Translations under genes and position numbers: made by a program
DNA from: Snuella sedimenti
Lineage (GTDB): Bacteria; Bacteroidota; Bacteroidia; Flavobacteriales; Flavobacteriaceae
Assembly (NCBI RefSeq): GCF_016428595.1
Contig: NZ_JAELVQ010000014.1
Span: 49,433-113,432, forward strand
Reading direction: 5' to 3'
DNA length: 64,000 bases
Shown here: positions 45,801 to 54,392 of the stretch, piece by piece
Position numbering within the stretch: position 1 is the first letter of the stretch
Layout of the letters: every line of letters begins with the position of its first letter
The notes under the pieces: generated by a model
Told to the model about the DNA's origin: nothing
The model's input: the letters and a program-made list of their open reading frames with translations, nothing else
The model's database searches: none

Positions 45801-46862
45801 TTATTGAATTGATAATAAAAATTCAATAGAATCGATGCCATCTGCATAATCCCAAAGTTGGGGTTTTTGTGAACCTCCGAAGGGAATTTCATTTTCGGTG
45901 AATCCTTTTGCTACAATACATTGAATTTGTTGCTTTTCGTTGTTTAGCTTTTCCTTTAATTGAAAATGGGTGTCATAAAATTCATAAAAGACCGTTGCAA
46001 TGGGTGAGGCATAACTACTATCTTCTTTAATCATTAAAAAACCATTTTCAAGCATGTCAAATTCACTCATTAGATAGACAGCCTTATTATAATCATAATT
46101 ATTGGCATATTTTGCCTCTTCAATAATGGGGTGCCAGTGGTAAATAGCTTTAAAAAATGCATCAAAGTTGTAGTGCTTCGGAACAAACAGTTTAGATACA
46201 TTTCTACATCCAAGACCATAGTACCTAAAAATGTCCTCAGATAGCTTTTTAAGATCCTCTTCAGATTCATTTCCAGTTAAAACAGCTACCGAATTTCTGC
46301 TATTCCTTATAATTGCAGGTTTGTTTTTAAAATAATATTCAAAATAACGTGCTGTATTATTGCTTCCTGTGGCAATAACAGCATCAAACCCTTTCATTTC
46401 TCCTTCAATGAAGGCTATACGTTCCTTAAAGTTAGGATTTATATATTCTAGGTATTTACTTAAATAAGGAAGCAATTGCTTGTCGTTGGAGGATTGCTTA
46501 ACAAGCACATTATGACCGCTTATTAATACAGAAAGAAAATCATGAAAACCAACCAACGGAATGTTGCCGGCCATAATAACTGCAATGGTTTTAGGCGTAA
46601 GTTCATTTATTTGGTATGCGCTAAGCCATTTTTTTAAATTGGCTTCGGTAAGGGCTTCATGCCAACTTTTAATTGCATATGCCATGTTCTCCTGAGTAAA
46701 CCAGCCGTTATGTTCTTTGGCTAATTTTAATTGATGCTTGAAGCCATCAAAGAATAAATCGTTGTGTTCAATATTATCTTTTTTTTGGATAACTTCATTA
46801 GAAAATTGACCTAAAAAATCTCCTAATTTTACAAAAGCATCAATTCTTTGTTGTAAATTCAT
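45801..46862 (-). CDS. Acyl-CoA reductase (LuxC-like)
   Basis: A 353-residue protein of the LuxC branch of the aldehyde dehydrogenase superfamily, expected to reduce acyl-CoA to aldehyde with NADPH. The catalytic cysteine lies in FRYYGLGCRNVSKLFVPK; the cofactor region AVIMAGNIPLVGFHDFLSVLISGHNVLVKQS is visible. This gene sits next to the ferredoxin gene and serC in many Flavobacteria, a stable association whose reason is not known. Its physiological substrate cannot be told from the sequence. It is divergent from the ferredoxin gene. Confidence 0.9.
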   Translation of the reverse strand: MNLQQRIDAFVKLGDFLGQFSNEVIQKKDNIEHNDLFFDGFKHQLKLAKEHNGWFTQENMAYAIKSWHEALTEANLKKWLSAYQINELTPKTIAVIMAGNIPLVGFHDFLSVLISGHNVLVKQSSNDKQLLPYLSKYLEYINPNFKERIAFIEGEMKGFDAVIATGSNNTARYFEYYFKNKPAIIRNSRNSVAVLTGNESEEDLKKLSEDIFRYYGLGCRNVSKLFVPKHYNFDAFFKAIYHWHPIIEEAKYANNYDYNKAVYLMSEFDMLENGFLMIKEDSSYASPIATVFYEFYDTHFQLKEKLNNEKQQIQCIVAKGFTENEIPFGGSQKPQLWDYADGIDSIEFLLSIQ

Positions 46863-46905
46863 TCTGTATTTGGTTATGAACGGTTTTGGCGTTATTTTTG
46901 CTTTG

Positions 46906-46913
46906 CAAAGTTA
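46906..46913 (-). promoter_or_regulatory. Candidate -7 box of the acyl-CoA reductase-serC-serA unit
   Basis: On the minus strand TAACTTTG, a perfect TAnnTTTG, about 44 bases before the start codon. A TTTG further upstream is too close to be the -33 box. Confidence 0.5.
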
Positions 46914-47012
46914 GAAAAATGAAGCAAACGATTTTTTTAAAATTACTTTTTGTTGGGTTGGTTTTAAAATAAATTTTTCAAAGTGTAATGCAACAGGTTG
47001 TTCACATTTTTT

Positions 47013-47020
47013 TAGTTTTG
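47013..47020 (+). promoter_or_regulatory. Candidate -7 box of the ferredoxin gene
   Basis: TAGTTTTG is a perfect TAnnTTTG, about 30 bases before the ATG. Confidence 0.55.
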
Positions 47021-47050
47021 ACAAAAACTATTTAACAAGAAACAAATGCT

Positions 47051-47404
47051 ATGGCAATTATAATAACAGACGAGTGTATAAATTGTGGGGCTTGTGAGCC
47101 GGAATGTCCTAATACTGCTATATATGAAGGTGCAGACGATTGGCGCTATAAAGATGGTACCAGCTTAAACGGAAAAGTTGTTTTAACAAATGGTGCCGAA
47201 GTGGACGCCGATGAGCCTCAAGAACCTATAAGTGACGAAATTTACTACATTGTTCCAGATAAATGTACGGAGTGTAAAGGCTTTCATGATGAGCCACAAT
47301 GTGCTGCAGTTTGTCCTGTAGATTGTTGTGTTCCCGATGAAGATCATGTGGAAACTGAGGAAGAACTGTTAGGAAAACAGCGTTTTATGCATCCTGAAGG
47401 TTAA
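47051..47404 (+). CDS. 4Fe-4S dicluster ferredoxin
   Basis: A 117-residue electron carrier with two cysteine clusters. The first is C-x2-C-x2-C-x3-C in [21 protein letters not shown]; the second is C-x2-C ... C-x3-C in [22 protein letters not shown]. The longer insert between them fits the 2[4Fe-4S] Alv-type ferredoxins. The C-terminus is strongly acidic. The divergent acyl-CoA reductase gene makes a shared electron-transfer role possible but unproven. Confidence 0.93.
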   Translation: MAIIITDECINCGACEPECPNTAIYEGADDWRYKDGTSLNGKVVLTNGAEVDADEPQEPISDEIYYIVPDKCTECKGFHDEPQCAAVCPVDCCVPDEDHVETEEELLGKQRFMHPEG

Positions 47405-47428
47405 TAATTGAAATTTTAAATACTATTT

Positions 47429-47456
47429 AAATCCCAAGCTTTTGCTTGGGATTTGT
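47429..47456 (+). terminator. Intrinsic terminator of the ferredoxin gene
   Basis: The stem AAATCCCAAGC / GCTTGGGATTT with a 4-base T loop begins 25 bases after the stop codon. Confidence 0.85.
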
Positions 47457-47611
47457 TGTTTAAGGCCTATTCGGTCATCATAATAGAGCACGAAAGTCAT
47501 GATAACTTCTGTTTAACTGATTAGTAATATAAATAATTCATATTTTTATGAGACTGTGATTTATAGCGAAGCTATTAGCTAAGTATCTAATAACCAACTA
47601 AAACTTTAACC

Positions 47612-48958
47612 GTGAAGAAAAACTATATTTATAAGTCTGTTTTGTTTATATTGATTTGGTTTTACGCAACTGGTCAAACCACAACAAATTTAAAAGCACC
47701 AAACATTTTATGCATACTTGTTGATGACTTGGGTTATGGCGATTTGTCCATTCAAGGAGCTACCGATATGCAAACACCCAATATAGATAACATAGCTCGT
47801 CAAGGGATTACTTTTACAAATTTTTATGCCAACAGTACGGTTTGTTCACCTAGTAGGGCGGCATTATTATCTGGCAAATATCCAGAGATGGTAGGTGTTC
47901 CTGGAGTTATAAGACAAGTTTCCAAGGATTCTTGGGGAAACCTTACAGATAATTCATTACTAATATCTGAAGTGTTAAAAAACAAAGGCTACCAAACGGC
48001 TATCATTGGAAAATGGCATTTGGGACTAGGAAATCCAGATACCCCAAACGATAAAGGTTTTGATCACTTTAAAGGTTTTTTGGGTGATATGATGGATGAT
48101 TATTGGACACATCGGAGAGGCGGAATCAATTGGATGCGATACAATGAAAAAGAAATCGATCCAAAAGGACATGCAACCGACATTTTTACAAATTGGGCAA
48201 TTGATTATTTGAATGAACATAAAGAAAATAGAGCACCCTTTTTCATGTACCTTGCTTACAATGCTCCTCATTTTCCAATTCAACCACCAAAAGAATGGTT
48301 GGAGAAAGTCATTGCCCGTGAGCCAAATATATCAGAAAAGAGAGCTAAAAACGTTGCCTTCATAGAACACCTGGATTTTAATATAGGAAGAGTTATGCAG
48401 TCTTTAAAAGAGACTGGTCTAGACGATAATACTTTGGTTGTATTTACGTCGGATAACGGAGGGGCGCTTTGGTATGCCCAAAGCAATGGCAAATTACGTG
48501 GGGGTAAGCAAGACATGTATGAGGGCGGAATTCGTGTTCCGACTTATTTTTACTGGAAAAACAAAATTGCTCCCAACACTAAAACCAGTAATTTTGCCAT
48601 GCTCATGGATTTATTCCCAACATTTTGTGATGTAGCAGGAATTCAAACTTCTAAGAATGTTGATGGCATTAGTATACTTCCTATATTATTGGGTAGAGTC
48701 CAAAAAACGGATAACCGATATGTCTACTGGGTAAGGAGAGAAGGCGGAAAATATGGTGGGCAGGCTTATTATGCAGCGCGGTATAAGGATTTTAAAATAG
48801 TACAAAATACCCCCTACGAACCTATTCAACTTTTTAATCTTAAAAATGATGAATATGAAACGCAGCCATTAAATACATCAGGGGTAGAAGTTTATAACGA
48901 ATTAAGATCCCAACTACAGGATCATATAAGAAAAACAGGTAGGGTTCCCTGGCAGTAA
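47612..48958 (+). CDS. Secreted arylsulfatase-like sulfatase
   Basis: A 448-residue S1-family sulfatase with a signal peptide (about residues 1-22, ending ATGQ). Metal ligands DD are at 38-39, the formylglycine motif CSPSR at 78-82, GKWHLG further on, and the FTSDNGG motif completes the metal site. It differs clearly from the sulfatase at 41237-42805, so they are not a recent duplication. The start codon is GTG preceded by AAAACTTTAACC. It stands alone between terminators. Its substrate is unknown. Confidence 0.92.
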   Translation: MKKNYIYKSVLFILIWFYATGQTTTNLKAPNILCILVDDLGYGDLSIQGATDMQTPNIDNIARQGITFTNFYANSTVCSPSRAALLSGKYPEMVGVPGVIRQVSKDSWGNLTDNSLLISEVLKNKGYQTAIIGKWHLGLGNPDTPNDKGFDHFKGFLGDMMDDYWTHRRGGINWMRYNEKEIDPKGHATDIFTNWAIDYLNEHKENRAPFFMYLAYNAPHFPIQPPKEWLEKVIAREPNISEKRAKNVAFIEHLDFNIGRVMQSLKETGLDDNTLVVFTSDNGGALWYAQSNGKLRGGKQDMYEGGIRVPTYFYWKNKIAPNTKTSNFAMLMDLFPTFCDVAGIQTSKNVDGISILPILLGRVQKTDNRYVYWVRREGGKYGGQAYYAARYKDFKIVQNTPYEPIQLFNLKNDEYETQPLNTSGVEVYNELRSQLQDHIRKTGRVPWQ

Positions 48959-49098
48959 TACTAATTCAATTCCAAGTTTACCCACATAACATGTATCTTT
49001 TTGTACTATGCAAAAATCAATCATTTTCTTTCAATCAAATTTAAAATCGAATGGGTATAAAAATAGCTCTGTGCGCATTTTAACAAATGATATATAGT

Positions 49099-49106
49099 TA
49101 CATTTG
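49099..49106 (+). promoter_or_regulatory. Candidate -7 box before the CAL67264-type gene
   Basis: TACATTTG is a perfect TAnnTTTG, about 60 bases before the start codon. The promoter would serve the small membrane protein gene and probably ettA. Confidence 0.5.
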
Positions 49107-49166
49107 TGTTTAAAAATACGATATTTGCTTTTTGACTAACTATCATAAATAAATAAAATTAAGATT

Positions 49167-49349
49167 ATGGCAATGAATAAAAATACGGTGTTAGCTTGGG
49201 CCACCTGGATAATGATATTTGTAGGGCTCGCTTTAATTGCTCTGGGAGCATTTAGGTACGACGAAGTAGCAGGATGGGGATTTGCAGCAGTAGGTTTTGG
49301 CTTTTTCGCTAACGCATGGGTGTTTAATGCTTTAAAAGGACGCGTATAA
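49167..49349 (+). CDS. CAL67264-type small membrane protein
   Basis: A 60-residue protein with two hydrophobic helices (about residues 9-28 and 35-54) around a short FRYDEVAG loop. I recognise it as the conserved Flavobacteriia family named after Gramella CAL67264, normally found next to ettA as here. No function is known. The gene is 59 bases upstream of ettA on the same strand. Confidence 0.85.
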   Translation: MAMNKNTVLAWATWIMIFVGLALIALGAFRYDEVAGWGFAAVGFGFFANAWVFNALKGRV

Positions 49350-49408
49350 AGGCAACTACTATTTAATTGACAACAAAGACTGAATAGCAATAAAAGTTAT
49401 ACAATAAA

Positions 49409-51100
49409 ATGAGTGACGATAAAAAAGTGATTTTTTCGATGTCTGGATTAACCAAGACATTTCAAGGTGCCAACACACCTGTATTGAAGAATATTTATTT
49501 AAGTTTTTTTTACGGTGCTAAAATTGGGATTTTAGGACTTAATGGTTCAGGTAAATCGACCTTGCTTAAAATTATAGCGGGTGTTGATAAAAATTATCAA
49601 GGGGATGTGGTATTTCTTCAAGATTACTCCGTTGGCTATCTGGAACAAGAACCCAAACTGGATGAAAACAAAACCGTATTGGAAGTTGTAAAGGAAGGTG
49701 CAGCCGAAACAGTTGCCATTCTGGATGAATACAATAAAATAAACGATATGTTTGGCTTAGAAGAAGTCTATAGCGATCCAGATAAAATGGAAAAGCTTAT
49801 GAACAGACAGGCCGAACTTCAAGATCAGATAGATGCAGCCAATGCTTGGGAACTAGACACTAAACTGGAGATAGCAATGGATGCATTACGAACCCCTGAA
49901 GGTGATAAAAAGATTGGTGTACTTTCCGGAGGAGAACGTCGTCGTGTTGCACTATGTCGTTTGTTGTTGCAAGAACCGGACGTATTATTGTTGGATGAGC
50001 CAACCAACCACTTGGATGCAGAGTCGGTACATTGGTTAGAGCATCATTTAGCACAGTATAAAGGAACTGTAATTGCAGTAACCCATGATAGGTACTTTTT
50101 AGATAATGTAGCAGGTTGGATTTTAGAGTTGGATAGGGGGGAAGGTATTCCATGGAAGGGCAACTATTCCTCATGGCTAGATCAGAAATCAAAGCGTATG
50201 GCTCAGGAAGGAAAAGCAGCTTCCAAACGTCAAAAGACCTTGGAACGCGAATTGGAATGGGTGCGTCAAGGTGCTAAAGGACGTCAAACAAAACAAAAAG
50301 CACGTTTAAAGAATTACGATAAATTGTTAAGTCAGGATCAAAAGCAGTTGGATGAAAAACTGGAAATATACATTCCTAATGGCCCACGTTTAGGCACCAA
50401 TGTTATTGAAGCTATAGGTGTTAGCAAGGCTTATGGTGACAAGCTGTTATATGAAGATTTAAATTTTAGTTTACCACAAGCAGGTATTGTTGGGGTTATT
50501 GGTCCTAATGGCGCAGGGAAAACTACTATTTTTAGAATGATTATGGGAGAGGAGACACCCGACAAAGGTGAATTTAATGTAGGTGATACAGCTAAAATTG
50601 CCTATGTAGACCAGAGCCACTCCAATATTGATCCGGAAAAGACCATTTGGCAAAATTTTAGTGACGAACAAGAGTTGGTAATGATGGGAGGAAAGCAGGT
50701 AAATTCAAGAGCCTATTTAAGTCGTTTTAACTTTAGTGGCAGCGAACAAAATAAAAAAGTTAATTTACTGTCTGGGGGAGAGCGTAATAGACTCCACTTA
50801 GCCATGACGCTTAAAGAAGAAGGTAACGTGCTGCTTTTAGATGAGCCAACGAACGACCTAGACGTTAATACATTGCGAGCACTGGAAGAAGGTTTAGAGA
50901 ATTTTGCAGGCTGTGCCGTGGTAATCTCTCATGACAGGTGGTTTTTAGACAGAATATGTACTCATATACTAGCTTTTGAAGGCGACAGTCAAGTATACTT
51001 CTTTGAAGGTAGTTTTTCGGATTACGAAGAAAACAAAAAGAAACGCCTTGGTGGTGACTTAATGCCAAAACGAATTAAGTATAAAAAATTAGTACGATAA
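49409..51100 (+). CDS. ettA: Energy-dependent translational throttle protein EttA
   Basis: An ABC-F ATPase of 563 residues that binds the ribosomal E site and gates the first peptide bond according to ATP/ADP level. Two ABC domains are visible: Walker A GLNGSGKST and GPNGAGKTT, signatures LSGGERRRVALCRLLL and LSGGERNRLHLAMTL, and Walker B LLLDEPTNHLD and LLLDEPTNDLD. The linker (RQGAKGRQTKQKARLKNYDKL) and the arm region match EttA and not UvrD-like or Uup-like ABC-F proteins. There is no membrane domain. Confidence 0.95.
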   Translation: MSDDKKVIFSMSGLTKTFQGANTPVLKNIYLSFFYGAKIGILGLNGSGKSTLLKIIAGVDKNYQGDVVFLQDYSVGYLEQEPKLDENKTVLEVVKEGAAETVAILDEYNKINDMFGLEEVYSDPDKMEKLMNRQAELQDQIDAANAWELDTKLEIAMDALRTPEGDKKIGVLSGGERRRVALCRLLLQEPDVLLLDEPTNHLDAESVHWLEHHLAQYKGTVIAVTHDRYFLDNVAGWILELDRGEGIPWKGNYSSWLDQKSKRMAQEGKAASKRQKTLERELEWVRQGAKGRQTKQKARLKNYDKLLSQDQKQLDEKLEIYIPNGPRLGTNVIEAIGVSKAYGDKLLYEDLNFSLPQAGIVGVIGPNGAGKTTIFRMIMGEETPDKGEFNVGDTAKIAYVDQSHSNIDPEKTIWQNFSDEQELVMMGGKQVNSRAYLSRFNFSGSEQNKKVNLLSGGERNRLHLAMTLKEEGNVLLLDEPTNDLDVNTLRALEEGLENFAGCAVVISHDRWFLDRICTHILAFEGDSQVYFFEGSFSDYEENKKKRLGGDLMPKRIKYKKLVR

Positions 51101-51114
51101 AAATAATATCCTGA

Positions 51115-51143
51115 GACGCCTGCTAATTTAGTGGGCGTTTTAA
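51115..51143 (+). terminator. Intrinsic terminator of ettA
   Basis: ACGCC pairs with GGCGT, with an inner CTAA/TTAG pairing, then TTTT. It overlaps the stop codon of the convergent small gene. Confidence 0.7.
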
Positions 51144-51382
51144 TTATTGTCATACATATGGCCTTCGGTAAAGTCCTTGTACGTTTTGTTATCTTCTTCA
51201 GATTGTAACGTGTTAATGTTGTTTAAACGCTCATTCTCTTTTTTAAGCTTGTACGACTTTCTAACACCAAGAATTAATAAAATCAAGAAAAAAACAACCA
51301 CTATAGACAGTACGGTAACAATTTCATTTTGTGTTACCAAAGGAATTATTAATGAAATAAAAAGTTTGAGAATGAAAAGCAT
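51140..51382 (-). CDS. Small membrane protein of unknown function
   Basis: An 80-residue protein with one or two hydrophobic segments (about residues 2-15 and 21-40) followed by a basic KSYKLKKENERLN stretch and an acidic tail. I do not recognise the family. It is convergent with ettA and its 3' end overlaps the ettA terminator. Confidence 0.6.
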   Translation of the reverse strand: MLFILKLFISLIIPLVTQNEIVTVLSIVVVFFLILLILGVRKSYKLKKENERLNNINTLQSEEDNKTYKDFTEGHMYDNN

Positions 51383-51890
51383 AGGTTGTTCATTTTGGGT
51401 AAATACTACCCCAAAGATATCATTTTTTATTCACTAAGCAACTAAAAATGCTATGACAACTTGCCATTTAATAAAAAGACAACTGCTATTTAAAATAATG
51501 ATACTGTTAAACTTACACTGTTTTAAGCTAACAAATTAATGGTTTAAAAGTACTTTTCATGTTTTTAACACTTGTATTCACTTCATTACTAAGGTGTAAG
51601 TAAAGCTTTATGGAAATATTTCGTAAAGCTGTAACATTTCATTAGTTTTATGTACAAATAATTAAAGCAATATTAATTTATACGTTGAAGAACTTTAAAT
51701 TTTTTGAATTTGTGCCAAGATGAAAGCTTTTTCTAGCCTCGTAGCAGGCTTAAGCGATAATATGAAAACAAAATAATAATGCGAAAATGGCGATTTTCAA
51801 CCAATTTCTAGAAGTTTAAATCACTTCATTGATAATTTTTAGCGAAATTGCTTAACGAACATATTTTATTCAACTTAAAACCACAAAGAA
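51383..51890. other. 508-base gap upstream of the AAA ATPase operon
   Basis: Unusually long and AT-rich. I see no clear -7/-33 pair and no Fnr-like palindrome. It contains a small hairpin, GAAAAT-GGCG-ATTTTC, near 51782-51797, and two very short reading frames (51720-51776, and one starting near 51787) that could be leader peptides or chance. Confidence 0.55.
51720..51776 (+). other. 18-codon reading frame in the operon leader
   Basis: It reads MKAFSSLVAGLSDNMKTK and ends about 115 bases before the coiled-coil gene. It may be an upstream leader peptide or chance; there is no independent support. Confidence 0.2.
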
Positions 51891-53231
51891 ATGTCAGATG
51901 ATTTTGATTTATTGGAAACAAGTTCTAACGAAAAAACTGAAAAAGTAGATGTCAATTGGGGTAAGGCCATTGATACTATGAAGTCTAAATTGTCTCAAGA
52001 GGACGATCCCGAAGTAAGACAAAAAATATTGAATGCGACACTAGATGATGTGGTACACATGGCAGAGAAGGACAGAACAACCCTTTTGGATGCTATTAAG
52101 GATCTAACCGACTACCAAGAAGAAGTGGGCATTATTTTTGAAAAGTTTTCCTCACTCAACGCAACAGAACAAAAGGTAATTGATGATGCCCAAAAAGCTT
52201 TGGAGCGTGCAAGAATAGAATTAGAGGATGCCGAAAATAAACCAGACACTTGGTGGAATAACCTTTGGGGCAGAAAAAGCAAAATCAAAAATGCCCAAGA
52301 AGCGTTAAAAGAAACCGAAAAAGTAAGAGCCGCTGCCGATAACAAGGCCAAAGCTATGTTTCAAGAGCGTATTGAAAAAGCTGATATACAAACACTTTTA
52401 AGTGAATTGTCATATAAAAGTCAAGCAGCCGTTAGCCGCTTAAAGGATCGAGAAGTAGAAATTAAAGAGGTTGAAGACAAGCTACAAGATGCCATCGTTG
52501 AAGCGACCAAAAACCACACAAAGGCTTTAGAGAAGAAAAAAGAAGTAGAGGACAAGTTAGAGGAACAGTATGCCCTTTTAAAACAAGCACGTCAAGAACT
52601 GGAAGATATAGCCGATAAGCAATCCGCCGAATACGCTCAAGCCGTAGGCAAAGTAACAGCTTTGGAGCAAAAAGTAGAAGAACTTGAAGGACTAAAAAAT
52701 GCCTATACCACATTAGCAGCCAGTAAGGATAGTTTTGTACACAAACATAACTTAACCATTAAGGTACTTACATCGCTACGTAGCAATTTGCAAACACACC
52801 GTGCCAAGCTAAAGAGTGATACAGAAGAACGTCTTAAATACTACGATGGCTATGTAGTTGCCTTAAAAGCACGTACAGACCAAGAATTTGCTGCCATCTT
52901 AGAGCATTTAGGCGTTAAAACCGATGAGCACATTGGAGAGACCTTAGCCTCTATGCATACTGCTAGTGCCAAGGCCCGTCAAGAAATGATGGATAACATA
53001 CCCGTTCATGAAAAAGTAATGCAAGGCGTTTACAGTAGCTATGCTGAGGCCTTACAGGAAATTCGCGCTAAGGACAATGATATCCAAAAGAACTTTGCCG
53101 AGCGTTACGGTATCGATATGAAAGAGATTTTTGAAGATTACTATAAGGCAGACCCCAATAAGGCTGCTGATGGGGCTACCCCAGAAGAAAAACCAAAGTC
53201 TGATACTAGTGAAGAAGACTTATTAAGCTAA
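51891..53231 (+). CDS. Long coiled-coil protein, first gene of the AAA ATPase operon
   Basis: A 446-residue soluble, highly charged protein without signal peptide. Long helices with coiled-coil character span about 85-160 and 180-275. Between the first coils lies an aromatic and basic patch, TWWNNLWGRKSK (120-131), that could insert into a membrane surface. A globular helical part follows (290-415), then an acidic, proline-containing tail. It is distantly reminiscent of TelA-type proteins, but the diagnostic TelA C-terminal motif is missing, so I do not assign a family. It starts a seven-gene unit and probably works with the AAA ATPase encoded two genes later. Confidence 0.8.
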   Translation: MSDDFDLLETSSNEKTEKVDVNWGKAIDTMKSKLSQEDDPEVRQKILNATLDDVVHMAEKDRTTLLDAIKDLTDYQEEVGIIFEKFSSLNATEQKVIDDAQKALERARIELEDAENKPDTWWNNLWGRKSKIKNAQEALKETEKVRAAADNKAKAMFQERIEKADIQTLLSELSYKSQAAVSRLKDREVEIKEVEDKLQDAIVEATKNHTKALEKKKEVEDKLEEQYALLKQARQELEDIADKQSAEYAQAVGKVTALEQKVEELEGLKNAYTTLAASKDSFVHKHNLTIKVLTSLRSNLQTHRAKLKSDTEERLKYYDGYVVALKARTDQEFAAILEHLGVKTDEHIGETLASMHTASAKARQEMMDNIPVHEKVMQGVYSSYAEALQEIRAKDNDIQKNFAERYGIDMKEIFEDYYKADPNKAADGATPEEKPKSDTSEEDLLS

Positions 53232-53268
53232 AATTTAGTTAGGCTTATTACTGTTTTAAATATATTAC

Positions 53269-54321
53269 ATGTCTGTAAACCACATAGCAACACCATTAGA
53301 TTCTGCAATTCTTGATTCCAAGGAGCATTATGTGTTTTATCATAAAATGGTGGATTTTGCATTTAAAGAACTTATTGTTGCCGTTCAACAGCAAGGACTT
53401 TGCAATACCATTGAAGTAAATTTGTTTAAACAATATTGTGACTTGCTGCTATATTCCATCGAGGCCATGCGTATTAAGTATATGTATGATGATGAAGACA
53501 ATATGAAAGTGGATTTAACGCACTCTGGATTTCCGAACTATCTAGAATTTAGGTATCTGTTTAACGATTTGGAATTGCGGGATGAATACATAGGGAAATT
53601 AACAAGTATAGAATCCTTGAAAGAAGAATTCCTAAATACCCTAATGCATAAAAAGCAGCCAATTAAAAAGAATAGATTATTTCAGGCAGCTTCTATAGTA
53701 TACTATTCTTCAGTAAAGAAAGAATACATATTTAATCGCTTTGTACAAGGAAAAGTTGTATCCGCTCCTAAAGGTTCCAAAGCCGATTTGTTAGTAAGCT
53801 GGAGTTTTTTTGATGTATCGCTTAACCGCCCCTTCATATGCTTTATGTACTTCGATTATGACGGTACGCGCATTAATGATTATAAAGACACTATTTACGA
53901 AGTCTTAAAAGCAACAGCCGATAGGGATATGGCCTTAGACACGATGGGGTATACGATTGACAGGAAACTTCCCAAAGTATCACCAAAATATATAAAACGT
54001 ATTGATCTAGGACCTTTACACAATGTGTTTGCAAAAGATGAGAATGTTATAACCCATGCTATTTTAGAAGGAATAGGTAAAAAGGACATTGCACTAGAAT
54101 CGTATGCCATTTCTTTAAAAATGGATGAAGTTACTTCAGGCAGTGAATTTAAGGAAGGTAGTTTTTTCACCAAACAAACCTTGCAAAAGTGGAATGAAGT
54201 AATTAAACAACGTTATGTGTTTGCTCCGCACCGTATCATACAACTTTTGTATAATAAGACACCTGACATGCTTAATAAATTAGCTAAAGCACCTATTGAA
54301 ATAAGCAGCATTGAAAATTGA
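53269..54321 (+). CDS. Protein of unknown function in the AAA ATPase operon
   Basis: A 350-residue soluble protein, alpha/beta in appearance, with no signal peptide and no motif I recognise. The N-terminal 150 residues are mainly helical. The centre contains a beta-rich block (ADLLVSWSFFDVSLNRPFICFMYFDYDGTRIND) and the C-terminus is again helical. The gene begins 37 bases after the coiled-coil gene and 71 bases before the AAA ATPase gene on the same strand, so it is very likely part of the same complex or pathway. Confidence 0.78.
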   Translation: MSVNHIATPLDSAILDSKEHYVFYHKMVDFAFKELIVAVQQQGLCNTIEVNLFKQYCDLLLYSIEAMRIKYMYDDEDNMKVDLTHSGFPNYLEFRYLFNDLELRDEYIGKLTSIESLKEEFLNTLMHKKQPIKKNRLFQAASIVYYSSVKKEYIFNRFVQGKVVSAPKGSKADLLVSWSFFDVSLNRPFICFMYFDYDGTRINDYKDTIYEVLKATADRDMALDTMGYTIDRKLPKVSPKYIKRIDLGPLHNVFAKDENVITHAILEGIGKKDIALESYAISLKMDEVTSGSEFKEGSFFTKQTLQKWNEVIKQRYVFAPHRIIQLLYNKTPDMLNKLAKAPIEISSIEN

Positions 54322-54392
54322 TTAAAAAGAGAACAGTCACACTCTCAGCATACAGAACTCCTAGCTACGGCTATGATTGAAAACAAAAACAA

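Noticed and set aside
45786..45810. Terminator between the acyl-CoA reductase and serC
   Set aside because: AATTCAATAA / TTATTGAATT pairs perfectly, but the stem is almost pure A/T, overlaps the stop codon and lacks a following T-run on the minus strand.
41237..48958. The two sulfatases as part of a polysaccharide utilisation locus
   Set aside because: No SusC/SusD pair, glycoside hydrolase or polysaccharide lyase lies between or beside them; each has its own terminators.
49860..50192. Minus-strand reading frame of 110 codons within ettA
   Set aside because: Shadow of the first ABC domain; composition is that of a reversed conserved gene.
51891..53231. Assignment of the coiled-coil protein as TelA (tellurite/toxic anion resistance)
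   Set aside because: The general coiled-coil layout is similar, but the conserved C-terminal TelA motif is not seen, and no TerD, TerC or XpaC partner is in the operon.
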